A DNA stretch of 64,000 nucleotides from Cellvibrio sp. OA-2007 (GCF_000953825.1 NZ_BBUL01000094.1:124001-188000); one strand, 5' to 3'; counted from the first letter of the stretch, positions 9,222-17,714 are shown. The notes: a model not told the origin generated them from the sequence alone. Translations and numbers: made by a program.

Positions 9222-12200
9222 ATGATGATAAAAAAAGTACCCTATTCCTGCCTTCAATACCTATCGTTTCTCTGCATAGTTTTGCTCCTAAGCGCAATCA
9301 ACAGTCAGGCCGCCTCCGTTGTCAGCGATATTGATCTCGACCCTGCAACGCCGAAAATAATTCAATATCAGGTTCAAGGCAGTTTGATAAAAAAAATGGT
9401 GTTAGTCGTCGACAACCCAAAAAATTATGCCAACTTTAGTCTTTACGCCAACGATGAATTACTGCTCGACAATATTGATATTCCGCACTCTGGTCAGCAG
9501 CAATTAACCGCGCTCATCAAACTTCCTGCGCCGGGAAAACTTAAGCTCAGCCTTAGAGCCAACAATGCAATACTCAACATTCATCGTCTTGAATTTATAG
9601 ACCTCCCCGATCAGCATGTACCTCAATTCGAAGACATCTCCGTTAGCGCAGGCATAGATAAAGTCAGCTCAATTAAATACGGGGGCCCCACAATCGCCGA
9701 TATAGATAACGACGGCGATTACGATTTTATTGTGAATAATCACAATGAAGAGAGCAGCAAACTTTATTGGAATAATGGCAACGGCACTGTAACCAAACAC
9801 AGTCAAAATCTGGCGCGCTGGTTTATGCACGATCTGCACGGCACTGCTGCTGGCGATTACGATAATGATGGCGATCTGGATTTGGTTGTCACCCAAGGTG
9901 GCGGCAATGGCACAGATCCTTCCAAAGCCAATTTCTATACCAATGACAATGGCACGATGATACTCACCACAGGTGATGTGGGTATCAACAAAGGAGGCCG
10001 CGGCCGCGCCGCGCAATGGTCAGATATGGACTTAGATGGCGATTTGGATTTAATGCTCATTAACGAATCCAGCCTTACCCATGAAAAGCCGCAACATTTT
10101 TTTTATGAAAATAAAGGTGATGGAACCTTTACGCAACGCACAATCGCAGGCTTGCAAGATCAGGAGCCATCGCGCTCTTTGATAACGGATTTAAACCACG
10201 ACAACATTGATGATGTAATTTTATTTGGCCCACTTTCGGTTTGGCTGGGCAATGGCGATTTCACTTTCACCGATATTACCGCGCAATTCCCCGCAGATGT
10301 CATTGCCTTACACAACATAATGGCAGTCGCCGATTTGGATATCGACAATGACGGCGATCAGGATCTTTACCTCGCACGCGGCAAAGAAGTTGAACACGGC
10401 AAAGGCGAAGCACCCGCAGTTGATCACGACCCCATCACGCAGGAGTTTTCGATCAAACCACGCGGCTTTAAAGGTGTGGATAAATTCGAATTCACCGCTG
10501 CAAGAAAAATCAAATTGCACAATTATTATTTTCTCGCGCAGGGTGAATTCAGAGGAAAAGATTATCCTTTTTTTCTGGGCAGCAAAAAAACATCGAAAGT
10601 ACTTTCTGCTGGGCAGGAGCTGGAAATAGACCCAAGCGAAGCGCAAGGCTGGCCGAATAATATTGCGGAAAATGGTGTTTATTTTGGTTACTTGGGCAAA
10701 GGCCGCTGGAAAGCCGCATTAGTTCGCAATGGGGATATTTTTTGGAATTTTAAATTTAGTCTCGCTGGCGTCACTAGCGCCACTACCGAATTTATTCCAG
10801 AGAATCGCAACATGAATGACATTCTATTGCGCAATGACGGTGGAAAATTCACTGACGTATCACGCGAATGGCAGATTCAACCCGGCGGCAATACATTGGG
10901 TGTCACCACGGGTGATTTTAATAACGACAGTCATCAGGATTTATTTCTTTACCGCTGGGGCAATATTAGTGCGCGCATTTCTGATTACATACTATTAAAC
11001 GATGGCAAAGGTCATTTCTACACCCTGACACAACACGGCGCCAATGATGTTGGCGGCCCCGGCAATGGTGATATGGGCCAAGCCTTTGATTTTGATTTGG
11101 ATGGCGGCCTAGACCTATTAAATGGCAGTGAAGGTGGTGAGTGGTATCTTTATCGCAACCAAAAAAATGAAACCGGACAATATGCATTAGTACGAGTGGG
11201 CTACTCACCTAAAGCCCATGTGGATGCCATAGGCGCTGAAGTTAAAATCACCACCGCGCAAGGTGTTTATCGCAAACGAGTAGGTTCAGCGGGAGGAATT
11301 TTTTCCCAAAGCCTGCTAAACATTGTGCATTTTGGTTTAGGGAATGCACAAACAATTGAGCGCATTAGTATTAGATGGCGCAATGGTGAAACACAACATT
11401 TCACCAACAAACCTGCCAATCAATTATTTGATACAGACAAAGCAGATGTAGAAAGTCTGCAGCTTGAACCGGCACAAACAAATCTTCGCCAAGGTACAAA
11501 ATTAAATCTCTCCAGTCACTTAACTCCAGCGAATGCAGACACCCGGCTGCAATGGTCATCCAGCGATGAAAATATTATCGCTGTAGATCAGCAAGGCCAA
11601 ATTACCGCGTTGGGTAACATTGGCCAAAGCGCGACCATAACAGCCACCAGCCCCACTAATGGAGTAAATGCGCAGAGCAACATTACCATTGAGCCTTGGT
11701 TTGCCGTGCCCGCAAAATCGCTAACACTCGAACCATCACCGACAAAATTATTGGTGGGTGAAAGCCTTACACTCACTGCAACTTTATTTCCAGCTCATGC
11801 CGACAACTCGGAACTCATCTGGAGCAGTAGCAATAAAAAAGTCGTGCGGGTAGATGCAGCAGGAACATTCACCGCACTACAACCCGGCACTGCAACTATC
11901 AAAGTAGCTTCCGCAAAAAAACCTACTGTGAAAGACACCATAAAACTGCACGTGGCGCCGACCATCGCACCCTTTATAAAATTTACGAATGAGAAAAAAT
12001 TGCGCGATAAGGTATGGACTCAAAAGGATAAAATTACTTTAATCGTCGAGTACCACGCCGGATCAGGTAATAAAGTCATTGCGTCAGATGAAGGGGGAAT
12101 TCGCTTTTGGCTGCGCCATTTTCAATCCAAATGGATCCCCGTGAAAGACAGAGTCTTAATAGATACAAACGCCTTAAAAACCGAATCAGGAAAATCCACC

Positions 12201-12344
12201 ATGACCTTTACGCTTGAAGATCTAATCCCCAGCGCCGAGCTACCCACAGGCCAGTTTTACCAATTGCGCGCTTCATTTGTATCAAGCAATGGCAAAATGT
12301 ATGACGCCACTATTGATGATATAAAAATCGTGCCCGCGCATTAG
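9222..12344 (+). CDS. Large exported FG-GAP/ASPIC-UnbV/Big_2 repeat protein
   Basis: A 1040-residue exported protein. The signal peptide (residues 1-30) ends near NSQAAS. Residues about 150-640 carry FG-GAP/VCBS-type calcium-loop repeats, for example DIDNDGDYDF, DYDNDGDLDL, DMDLDGDLDL, DIDNDGDQDL, DFNNDSHQDL and DFDLDGGLDL. An ASPIC/UnbV domain follows (GAEVKITTAQGVYRKRV ... IRWRNGETQHF, about 665-735). Two bacterial Ig-like (Big_2) domains come next (WSSSDENIIAVDQQG and WSSSNKKVVRVDAAG), then a C-terminal domain of about 110 residues that I do not recognise. The likely role is extracellular or cell-surface carbohydrate or ligand binding; no catalytic site is evident. The start has GGTGAG 5 bases upstream. 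It stands alone between the IclR gene and the relic repeat of mutS. Confidence 0.8.
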   Translation: MMIKKVPYSCLQYLSFLCIVLLLSAINSQAASVVSDIDLDPATPKIIQYQVQGSLIKKMVLVVDNPKNYANFSLYANDELLLDNIDIPHSGQQQLTALIKLPAPGKLKLSLRANNAILNIHRLEFIDLPDQHVPQFEDISVSAGIDKVSSIKYGGPTIADIDNDGDYDFIVNNHNEESSKLYWNNGNGTVTKHSQNLARWFMHDLHGTAAGDYDNDGDLDLVVTQGGGNGTDPSKANFYTNDNGTMILTTGDVGINKGGRGRAAQWSDMDLDGDLDLMLINESSLTHEKPQHFFYENKGDGTFTQRTIAGLQDQEPSRSLITDLNHDNIDDVILFGPLSVWLGNGDFTFTDITAQFPADVIALHNIMAVADLDIDNDGDQDLYLARGKEVEHGKGEAPAVDHDPITQEFSIKPRGFKGVDKFEFTAARKIKLHNYYFLAQGEFRGKDYPFFLGSKKTSKVLSAGQELEIDPSEAQGWPNNIAENGVYFGYLGKGRWKAALVRNGDIFWNFKFSLAGVTSATTEFIPENRNMNDILLRNDGGKFTDVSREWQIQPGGNTLGVTTGDFNNDSHQDLFLYRWGNISARISDYILLNDGKGHFYTLTQHGANDVGGPGNGDMGQAFDFDLDGGLDLLNGSEGGEWYLYRNQKNETGQYALVRVGYSPKAHVDAIGAEVKITTAQGVYRKRVGSAGGIFSQSLLNIVHFGLGNAQTIERISIRWRNGETQHFTNKPANQLFDTDKADVESLQLEPAQTNLRQGTKLNLSSHLTPANADTRLQWSSSDENIIAVDQQGQITALGNIGQSATITATSPTNGVNAQSNITIEPWFAVPAKSLTLEPSPTKLLVGESLTLTATLFPAHADNSELIWSSSNKKVVRVDAAGTFTALQPGTATIKVASAKKPTVKDTIKLHVAPTIAPFIKFTNEKKLRDKVWTQKDKITLIVEYHAGSGNKVIASDEGGIRFWLRHFQSKWIPVKDRVLIDTNALKTESGKSTMTFTLEDLIPSAELPTGQFYQLRASFVSSNGKMYDATIDDIKIVPAH

Positions 12345-12380
12345 CAATTCCGATCAGCCGATTTGAAGCACGTCCCCTCC

Positions 12381-12535
12381 CCCTCAGACTGTAGGATAAT
12401 GCCCACCACGTAATAGAAGCCGCGACAGGCATAAACCTGTCGCGACAACAAAATTCAATTAAAAAAATCAATAACTTAAAAGGTTTTCCCGCAATGAATA
12501 CCATAGAGCCAATAGACTAGCACCCACCAGTGAGT
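12381..12535 (+). repeat. Relic copy of the mutS promoter and first codons (direct repeat, left)
   Basis: This stretch aligns with the region upstream of mutS at 42483-42640. Shared blocks include ACTCAGACT/GGATAATGCCC near the left end, AAATTCAATTAAAAA in the middle and the segment around the ATG, GCAATGAATACCATAGAGCC, which is identical over 20 bases. The copy reads ATG-AAT-ACC-ATA-GAG-CCA as mutS does but has TAG at codon 9 where mutS has CAG, and similarity ends near codon 12. It is therefore non-functional. The middle part differs from the mutS version by carrying a perfect 9-bp inverted repeat (12421-12444). Confidence 0.8.
12421..12444. repeat. Perfect 9-bp inverted repeat inside the left repeat
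   Basis: CGCGACAGG and CCTGTCGCG surround the 6-base loop CATAAA. There is no T-run, so it is not a standard terminator. The equivalent place upstream of mutS has only a partial version (GGACAGCC ... CCTGCC). It may be an extragenic palindrome or part of the recombination junction. Confidence 0.5.
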
Positions 12536-12564
12536 CATCAATAACCAACCCTTTCGTTCACAAC

Positions 12565-12681
12565 CTATACCAGGATCGGTGATGCGTTGCGATAGACCTC
12601 GATACCAAAATATCCGAGCAGCGAAAATGTAATGGCGAGCACGCCAATCAAGATAAACCACAGTTTGCGATACTCACCCAT
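12565..12681 (-). pseudogene. norB: Truncated norB (quinol nitric oxide reductase), N-terminal remnant
   Basis: A 38-codon open frame whose ATG (12681) overlaps the ytfE stop codon in the arrangement ATGGGTGA, a classic translational coupling. The peptide contains EYRKLWF, a hydrophobic segment, and LLGYFGIEVYR. This matches the conserved first transmembrane helix and following loop of quinol-dependent NO reductases (which continue as EVYRxAPPIP). After Pro35 the similarity stops and a TAG follows; the remaining 700 or so codons are missing, and within about 40 bases the sequence becomes the mutS relic. The gene was therefore cut at the junction. I take this as a 5' fragment of a gene lost by rearrangement; a de novo small protein is less likely. 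Confidence 0.7.
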
Positions 12682-13354
12682 GATTCACCTTCAAGGCACC
12701 ATCAATACGATCAAATAAAATATTATTTTCCAAATGGATGTGATCCATTAAATCGGCTTTTAATGTTTCCAAACCGAAATACAGCGCGCGCCAGGTATTA
12801 CAGGCACCCTTGGGGATAGTGATACCGCGCGTAAGATGTTCTATATCCGCAAGTGCGGCACCGTGGTCATCGTGTTCACTGCGCATCATCGCAATTGGCT
12901 GAATAGCCATGCCGGTAATGCCGCGGCTAATCATGGGAAATAAAATCTGCTCCTCTTTTTGCATATGGTTTTCCAGCTCTTGCAACATAGTTTCAAGATG
13001 TTGCGCTAAACCTGCCGGGCACTCCGTATGCCCGCCATGAACCAACTCTACTCGCTGGGCAAGACGAATTAATTCTGGCAACTGTTGCCGATGAACATCG
13101 TGATAACGTGTCAGTATGTGCTCGATCAACTCAACGTCTGGCACATTGACCCACTCCTGCGCAATCGACGGCTGTGCTTGCAGTGCCTGCAACTCAGCAA
13201 CAATCGCAGCAGGATTCAGCTCGCGGTCACTGAGTGCATCGCGCAGGCTTTTTTTCCCACCACAACAAAAATCCAACTGGTATTTATGAAAAACCGCAGT
13301 ACCTCCCGGAATACTCCGGGCAAGTTGGCCAAGGCTTTGATCGAGAATCATCAT
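12674..13354 (-). CDS. ytfE: Iron-sulfur cluster repair di-iron protein (RIC/YtfE/ScdA)
   Basis: A 226-residue di-iron protein that repairs Fe-S clusters damaged by nitric oxide. The N-terminal ScdA_N domain has the family motif around FHKYQLDFCCGGKKSL (residues 24-39). The C-terminal hemerythrin-like part supplies His and Glu ligands (RYHDVHRQQLPEL, HTECPAGL, HMQKEEQILFPM, MRSEHDDHG, HIHLENNILF). The frame opens earlier at a TTG, but the ATG at 13354 has GGAGAG directly upstream. The gene is divergent from nnrS, with two NsrR-type sites between them, and its stop overlaps the start of the norB remnant. It probably responds to NO through NsrR. Confidence 0.92.
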   Translation of the reverse strand: MMILDQSLGQLARSIPGGTAVFHKYQLDFCCGGKKSLRDALSDRELNPAAIVAELQALQAQPSIAQEWVNVPDVELIEHILTRYHDVHRQQLPELIRLAQRVELVHGGHTECPAGLAQHLETMLQELENHMQKEEQILFPMISRGITGMAIQPIAMMRSEHDDHGAALADIEHLTRGITIPKGACNTWRALYFGLETLKADLMDHIHLENNILFDRIDGALKVNHG

Positions 13355-13425
13355 AATGTCACTCTCCGGCTGCAAAAAAATGCTACTTATTTAAGGCCAT
13401 TTGGCATCTCGCCAAACAGCCCTAT

Positions 13426-13448
13426 AACATGCATTGTAAATGCACCTT
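13426..13448. promoter_or_regulatory. NsrR-type binding site 1 (ytfE-nnrS)
   Basis: A 23-base dyad with half-sites ATGCATT and AAATGCA separated by GT, flanked by AAC and CCTT. This fits the gammaproteobacterial NsrR consensus (AAGATGCATTT, then its complement). It lies in the divergent ytfE-nnrS promoter region; nsrR itself is 1.3 kb away. Confidence 0.65.
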
Positions 13449-13451
13449 TTA

Positions 13452-13474
13452 AAGATGTAAAATAAATACATGTT
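13452..13474. promoter_or_regulatory. NsrR-type binding site 2 (nnrS promoter)
   Basis: A second 23-base dyad, AAGATGTAAAA then TAAATACATGTT, only 3 bases from site 1. It overlaps the upstream in-frame ATG at 13470, which supports the downstream ATG at 13527 as the true nnrS start. Confidence 0.6.
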
Positions 13475-13526
13475 TAAAGTAAAAGATTTTTCGCTTTGCC
13501 GCGCTTTCGCTACCACAGAGGTTTTC

Positions 13527-14711
13527 ATGAATCACTCTTTCCCAGCGTCCGCACTTCTTGCGCATCCCTTTCGTCCCTTTTTTCTATTAGCAGGATTGTA
13601 TGGCGTTATTACCATTGCCGCCTGGATAGGTTTTTTATTTGGTGGCCTATCACTGCCCCTTGGCTGGTCGCCGGTACACTGGCACAGCCATGAAATGTTA
13701 TTTGGTTTGATTCCACTGGCTATCGCTGGTTTTTTATTGACTGCCGTATGCAACTGGACTGGTGCGGCGCCCCTGCACGGCAAAGCACTAGCTGCACTGA
13801 TTGCACTCTGGTTCGCTGGCCGTGCGGCGATGTGGACTGCAAGCTGGTGGCCGGTAGCTGTAGTGGCCGCCATTGATTTATTATTTATGCCGGTGATGGC
13901 CATTTATATGACGCGCGTTTTATTGCAGCACGGAAATACGCGCAATTTGCCCATCGCCGCGATTTTAATCTTACTTAGTCTCGCCAATCTGTTTATGCAT
14001 ATTGGTTTTATCGCAACCAATCCACTGTGGTTACAGCGCGGCGAATTAATGGCACTGGGCCTAATAACGTTGATGATGATTGTTATCGGCGGCCGAATAA
14101 TTCCGCTATTTACCGCCAATTGGCTGCGCAATCAAGGCATGCAGGCTGATGCAATAAAATCATTTTCTTTACTGGATCGCGCGGCAATTATTGCCACACT
14201 ACTGTTAATTCCCCTCGATTTTTTCAGCGGTTTACCTTGGTTAACTGGCATTGCCGCGTTAAGTGCCGGTGTACTTAACACACTGCGTTTACTCGGCTGG
14301 TCGGGTTGGCGCACGGCGCGGGAACCACTACTGTGGATTTTGCATCTGGGTTATGGCTGGATTGTGGTTGCACTCTTGCTCAAGAGCGCTGCAGCCTTTA
14401 ACCTCATCGCCCCTACCGCCTGGCAACATGCACTCGGCGTGGGCGCAATGGGCACTCTGATTCTGGGGGTAATGACTCGTGTCGCTCTTGGGCACACTGG
14501 TCGCCCGCTCAGTTTGCCGCGCTTTGGTGTAGTGATTTATCTCGCGATTAGCACAGCCGCATTAGCCCGTGTACTGGCCGCAGTACAATTATTGGATTAC
14601 CGTACTGGGCTGTTCACCGCCGCGTTCTGTTGGTCGCTCGCTTTTGGCGTATTTACCTTGATTTACTGGCCAATACTCACCCGCCCACGCGCAGATGGCC
14701 GCCCTGGATAA
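13527..14711 (+). CDS. nnrS: NnrS family heme-copper membrane protein
   Basis: A polytopic inner-membrane protein of 394 residues with about 12 hydrophobic segments. NnrS proteins carry heme and copper and protect cells against nitric oxide and nitrosative stress. Typical motifs are visible: HPFRPFFLLAG near residue 12, WHSHEMLFG near residue 50, GRIIPLFTANW near 190 and GVMTRVALGHTGRPL near 315. The frame opens at 13470, but that ATG lies inside an NsrR site; the ATG at 13527 has AGAGG 6 bases upstream. It is followed closely by nsrR (11 bases), so repressor and target appear to be co-transcribed. Confidence 0.93.
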   Translation: MNHSFPASALLAHPFRPFFLLAGLYGVITIAAWIGFLFGGLSLPLGWSPVHWHSHEMLFGLIPLAIAGFLLTAVCNWTGAAPLHGKALAALIALWFAGRAAMWTASWWPVAVVAAIDLLFMPVMAIYMTRVLLQHGNTRNLPIAAILILLSLANLFMHIGFIATNPLWLQRGELMALGLITLMMIVIGGRIIPLFTANWLRNQGMQADAIKSFSLLDRAAIIATLLLIPLDFFSGLPWLTGIAALSAGVLNTLRLLGWSGWRTAREPLLWILHLGYGWIVVALLLKSAAAFNLIAPTAWQHALGVGAMGTLILGVMTRVALGHTGRPLSLPRFGVVIYLAISTAALARVLAAVQLLDYRTGLFTAAFCWSLAFGVFTLIYWPILTRPRADGRPG

Positions 14712-14722
14712 AAGAGAAAGTT

Positions 14723-15160
14723 ATGCATATAACCCGTTATACCGACTACTCCCTGCGTGTCCTTATGTACGTTGCCCTCAAGGGCGAAGAAATTTCTACC
14801 ATTGGTGAGATTGCCGATAGCTACCACATTTCTAAAAATCATTTAATGAAAGTCGTGCAGGAACTTAACGCCAAAGGGTATTTAATTGCCGTGCGAGGGA
14901 AAAATGGCGGGCTGCGTTTAAATGGCCGCGCTGAAGATATTAATATCGGCGGCTTGGTGCGAGACACAGAACAGGATCTAGCACTCGTCGAATGTTTCGC
15001 TGGCGCTCAGGGCTGCACCATCACACCGGCATGCCACCTTAAATCTGTTTTTGCAGAAGCCTTGGAGGCGTTTTTCAAAGTGCTCGATCAATACACTCTG
15101 GCCGACCTACTGCCTAAACAAAAACAAGCGACGCTGATTAAATTATTAGGTATTAATTAA
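14723..15160 (+). CDS. nsrR: Rrf2-family nitric-oxide-sensing repressor NsrR
   Basis: A 145-residue Rrf2-type winged-helix repressor with an Fe-S cluster that senses nitric oxide. It begins MHITRYTDYSLRVLMYVAL, the canonical NsrR N-terminus. The helix-turn-helix covers IGEIADSYHISKNHLMKVVQEL. The cluster cysteines are in ECFAGAQGCTITPACHLK (about residues 93-108, spacing C-x6-C-x5-C). The open frame extends upstream into nnrS, but the ATG at 14723 is the family start. With two NsrR-type sites upstream of nnrS and ytfE, autoregulation through the nnrS promoter is likely. Confidence 0.92.
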   Translation: MHITRYTDYSLRVLMYVALKGEEISTIGEIADSYHISKNHLMKVVQELNAKGYLIAVRGKNGGLRLNGRAEDINIGGLVRDTEQDLALVECFAGAQGCTITPACHLKSVFAEALEAFFKVLDQYTLADLLPKQKQATLIKLLGIN

Positions 15161-15179
15161 TTTCAATTTCAGCAAACGA

Positions 15180-17051
15180 TTAGCGCGATTCATTCAATAT
15201 ATCGGATGTGATAATGCCATTCTTTTGCCGAACCTTAATAAAATCAGGCATAAACTCAAAACTAACCAGCACACCGCCATCTACCAGGTTAGATACCAAC
15301 AGCTCACCGCCCAAATGTTTCGCCCGCTCTTTCATAATGGCCAAACCATAATGATTCACTTTTTCCGGTGAGTCCGGCAGGCCGCTGCCATCATCGGCGA
15401 TCGTTAAACTGATCGCCTGCTCCGCACTTTGCCACAGCCGTATCGCCAGGTTTTTTCCACCGCTGTGATTGATCGAGTTCTGACTGGCCTCTCGAATAAT
15501 TTGCAATAAATGAATTTCCTCATTGGGGGTCAGCGGAATATTACTGAGGGCAAAATCAAAGTGAATGTTCATTGAATTTTGTGCACGCAGCTGTTCAATA
15601 CTGGACTCAAGCGCAACCTTTAAACCGCTGCCATCAATTTTCAAGCGGAACGTGGTTAACAATTCGCGCAATTGGCGATAAGCATTATTTAGTCCTTCAC
15701 GCAATTCATCGGCCACATCTTCCATAGTGATTTTATCTTCGCGATCAATTGCCCGATTGAGGCGAGTTACTTGAATTTTTAAGTAGGACAGCGCTTGGGC
15801 GAGCGAATCGTGCAGCTCGCGGGCAATGGCATTGCGCTCCTGTAGAACCGCCAGCCGACGGGATTGATCTTCATCGGTTTTTAAACTCATGCCAATCGCC
15901 AATTGATCGGTAGTTGATTGGATTAACTGCTCTTGCCAAGGCGACAGTAATTGCTGCTCACTGACACGGCACACAATCAAGCCATAGTGCCGCTCATTAC
16001 GCATTAACTGAAAGCGATATGTTGCCATACCACTCGCTTTTTCTACCACGCCCCGGCTGGATAAACATTTGGAGCAATTTTGTTTTTTACAAAGCTCGGC
16101 ATTAATATCAGTGGCCGGCTTAATTTGCAGATAAGGGCTATTACCCTCGGTTGTCATCAAACACAATTCTAAATCTGAAATGCCAATAGTTTCCCCCAGA
16201 TGAGAAATAATGGCATCGTAATTTATTCCCTGTGGATTGTGTTCGATAATAATTTTTGCGGTTTCATATAAAAATTGCAGAGAGCGATTGGACTGTTGTA
16301 GCGCCTTGGTTTTTTCATCCACCTGTTGTTCAAGGTGATCGTAACTATTAGCAATTGAGCGGCTCATAAGATTAAATGTGCTGGCCAGCACACCCAGCTC
16401 ATCTTGATTATGAACCGGTATTTGGTGGCGAAAATCCCCTTGGGAAATGCGCTTAGCCATGGTCGTTAATTGATTCAGCGGCTGCTCCACTTTAACTCTC
16501 AAGGAATACATCACCAGCGCCGACACTAATAAGGTGGCAAATAATGCAATAATTTGCACCAAACGAAAACTGCGGACTTTTTGTTCTGCATCTTGCTGAA
16601 TGGTTTGCACCAGTGCATCCAGCAACTGAATGTGTTCATCCAGCAGTAATTGTAAGTGTTGCTCAGCCGCCAAACCCTGCTGCTGTTTCATACGGTTAAA
16701 TTCCGGCAATAAATGCACCCGCCAATTTTCAACGGCACGGTTATACAACTCGCGAATTTTTGGCTTCTCGTGCAAAAAGGGAATAAATACCGGGTTGTTC
16801 CAGGTGTCTTCAATTTTCTGCTGCGCACTGTGCCATTGCGCCATATCGGGCGTGTCATCCATCGCCAGCAAACCCAAGCGATAACTTTGCATACGTAAAG
16901 AGCCCGCAACATTGATCGCCAAGGAATCGCTTTCAGCGCGCTCCGACAGCCAATAAGAAATCAACATTGTGCTCATGCCCAACACGACTATGCCAGCAAG
17001 CGCCACACTGACGCGCACAATAATGGAAGATTTGGATGCAAGTGAATTCAT
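15180..17051 (-). CDS. narX: Nitrate/nitrite sensor histidine kinase NarX
   Basis: An inner-membrane two-component sensor of 623 residues. The first transmembrane segment (residues 9-30) leads into the periplasmic nitrate sensor with the P-box SLRMQSYRLGLLA (about residues 46-58). A second transmembrane segment lies near residues 165-182, followed by HAMP (PLNQLTTMAKRISQGDF). The central module has the cysteine cluster CKKQNCSKC, as in NarX/NarQ proteins. The HisKA_3 phospho-acceptor is ARELHDSLAQALSYLK and the HATPase N-box is REASQNSINHSG. The response regulator narL is not adjacent but lies 21 kb away in the same anaerobic block. Upstream there is a NarL-type 7-2-7 site shared with the CBS gene. 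Confidence 0.93.
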   Translation of the reverse strand: MNSLASKSSIIVRVSVALAGIVVLGMSTMLISYWLSERAESDSLAINVAGSLRMQSYRLGLLAMDDTPDMAQWHSAQQKIEDTWNNPVFIPFLHEKPKIRELYNRAVENWRVHLLPEFNRMKQQQGLAAEQHLQLLLDEHIQLLDALVQTIQQDAEQKVRSFRLVQIIALFATLLVSALVMYSLRVKVEQPLNQLTTMAKRISQGDFRHQIPVHNQDELGVLASTFNLMSRSIANSYDHLEQQVDEKTKALQQSNRSLQFLYETAKIIIEHNPQGINYDAIISHLGETIGISDLELCLMTTEGNSPYLQIKPATDINAELCKKQNCSKCLSSRGVVEKASGMATYRFQLMRNERHYGLIVCRVSEQQLLSPWQEQLIQSTTDQLAIGMSLKTDEDQSRRLAVLQERNAIARELHDSLAQALSYLKIQVTRLNRAIDREDKITMEDVADELREGLNNAYRQLRELLTTFRLKIDGSGLKVALESSIEQLRAQNSMNIHFDFALSNIPLTPNEEIHLLQIIREASQNSINHSGGKNLAIRLWQSAEQAISLTIADDGSGLPDSPEKVNHYGLAIMKERAKHLGGELLVSNLVDGGVLVSFEFMPDFIKVRQKNGIITSDILNESR

Positions 17052-17078
17052 AAGGCTGCTTCATGTAAAAAAGATAAA

Positions 17079-17094
17079 TACCTCTTTGTGGGTA
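17079..17094. promoter_or_regulatory. NarL-type 7-2-7 site, narX-CBS divergent region
   Basis: TACCTCT-TT-GTGGGTA: an inverted pair of NarL heptamers (TACYYMT) two bases apart. The first heptamer is a perfect match and the second has one mismatch. It lies 28 bases upstream of narX and 100 upstream of the CBS gene. Confidence 0.65.
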
Positions 17095-17193
17095 TTTTTT
17101 TAGACTCATCTAGCCATTCAGGGAAATTGCTAAAAAGTATTTTTTAGCCGATAAGTTTTATTACCTAGCGCTAATCAAACCACACGAGGCTCA

Positions 17194-17685
17194 ATGATGA
17201 ATACTACCAATACTAGCGGCTCTTGCGCCAAAGATATTATGAGCAGCACATTATTAACCGCCTATGAGGGCTGGACGATCAGCCGTTTGGCGGATTTTTT
17301 TATTAACCGAAAAATTTCCGCCGCGCCGGTCATAGCATCAGACCACGAATTAGTAGGAGTGGTAAGCATAAGCGACGTATTTAAATTTAATAACCTCACC
17401 GAGGGCGATAAAAGTAATGCACTGCGCAATCACTATAGGGATAGCTGCGGTCAGGAAATAAATGAAGAGGTGTTGCGCTCCTGGGTGAAGGATGCCGACA
17501 AAAACTGCACGGTGCATCAGATAATGACCCATGAAGTAATTGCAATCGACCAGCGTGAATCAATTAAATCAGTCGCACAATTGCTGCTTGAACAACATTT
17601 ACATCGCGTATTTGTCACCGACAACAATAAAGTAATCGGTGTTATTACTGCTATGGATGTGCTAGCCGCCCTCGCCCCGCATTAA
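17194..17685 (+). CDS. CBS-domain-pair protein
   Basis: A soluble 163-residue protein consisting of two CBS domains (AKDIMSSTLLTAYEGWTISR ... VGVVSISDVFKF, and VHQIMTHEVIAIDQRESI ... VIGVITAMDVLAAL). CBS pairs bind adenine nucleotides and act as energy sensors. Small CBS proteins are often found in redox and respiratory loci, but their partner is usually unknown. It lies between narX and narGHJI, is divergent from narX and is followed by a strong terminator, so it is a single-gene unit. The NarL-type site upstream suggests nitrate-dependent expression. Confidence 0.85.
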   Translation: MMNTTNTSGSCAKDIMSSTLLTAYEGWTISRLADFFINRKISAAPVIASDHELVGVVSISDVFKFNNLTEGDKSNALRNHYRDSCGQEINEEVLRSWVKDADKNCTVHQIMTHEVIAIDQRESIKSVAQLLLEQHLHRVFVTDNNKVIGVITAMDVLAALAPH

Positions 17686-17714
17686 TTTTTTTATTCTTAT
17701 TATCCTATTTTTTT

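Noticed and set aside
9669-10646. Long minus-strand open frames inside the FG-GAP gene
   Set aside because: Shadow frames caused by the repetitive Asp/Gly/Asn codons of the calcium loops on the other strand.
12310-12661. Two minus-strand open frames over the left repeat (64 and 61 codons)
   Set aside because: They cross the mutS relic and intergenic DNA and have no family resemblance; only the norB-derived frame at 12565-12681 is meaningful.
13470-13526. Upstream start for nnrS
   Set aside because: The ATG lies inside an NsrR-type site and lacks a ribosome site.
14630-14722. Upstream extension of the nsrR frame into nnrS
   Set aside because: Not part of the Rrf2 family; MHITRYTDYSLR is the standard start.
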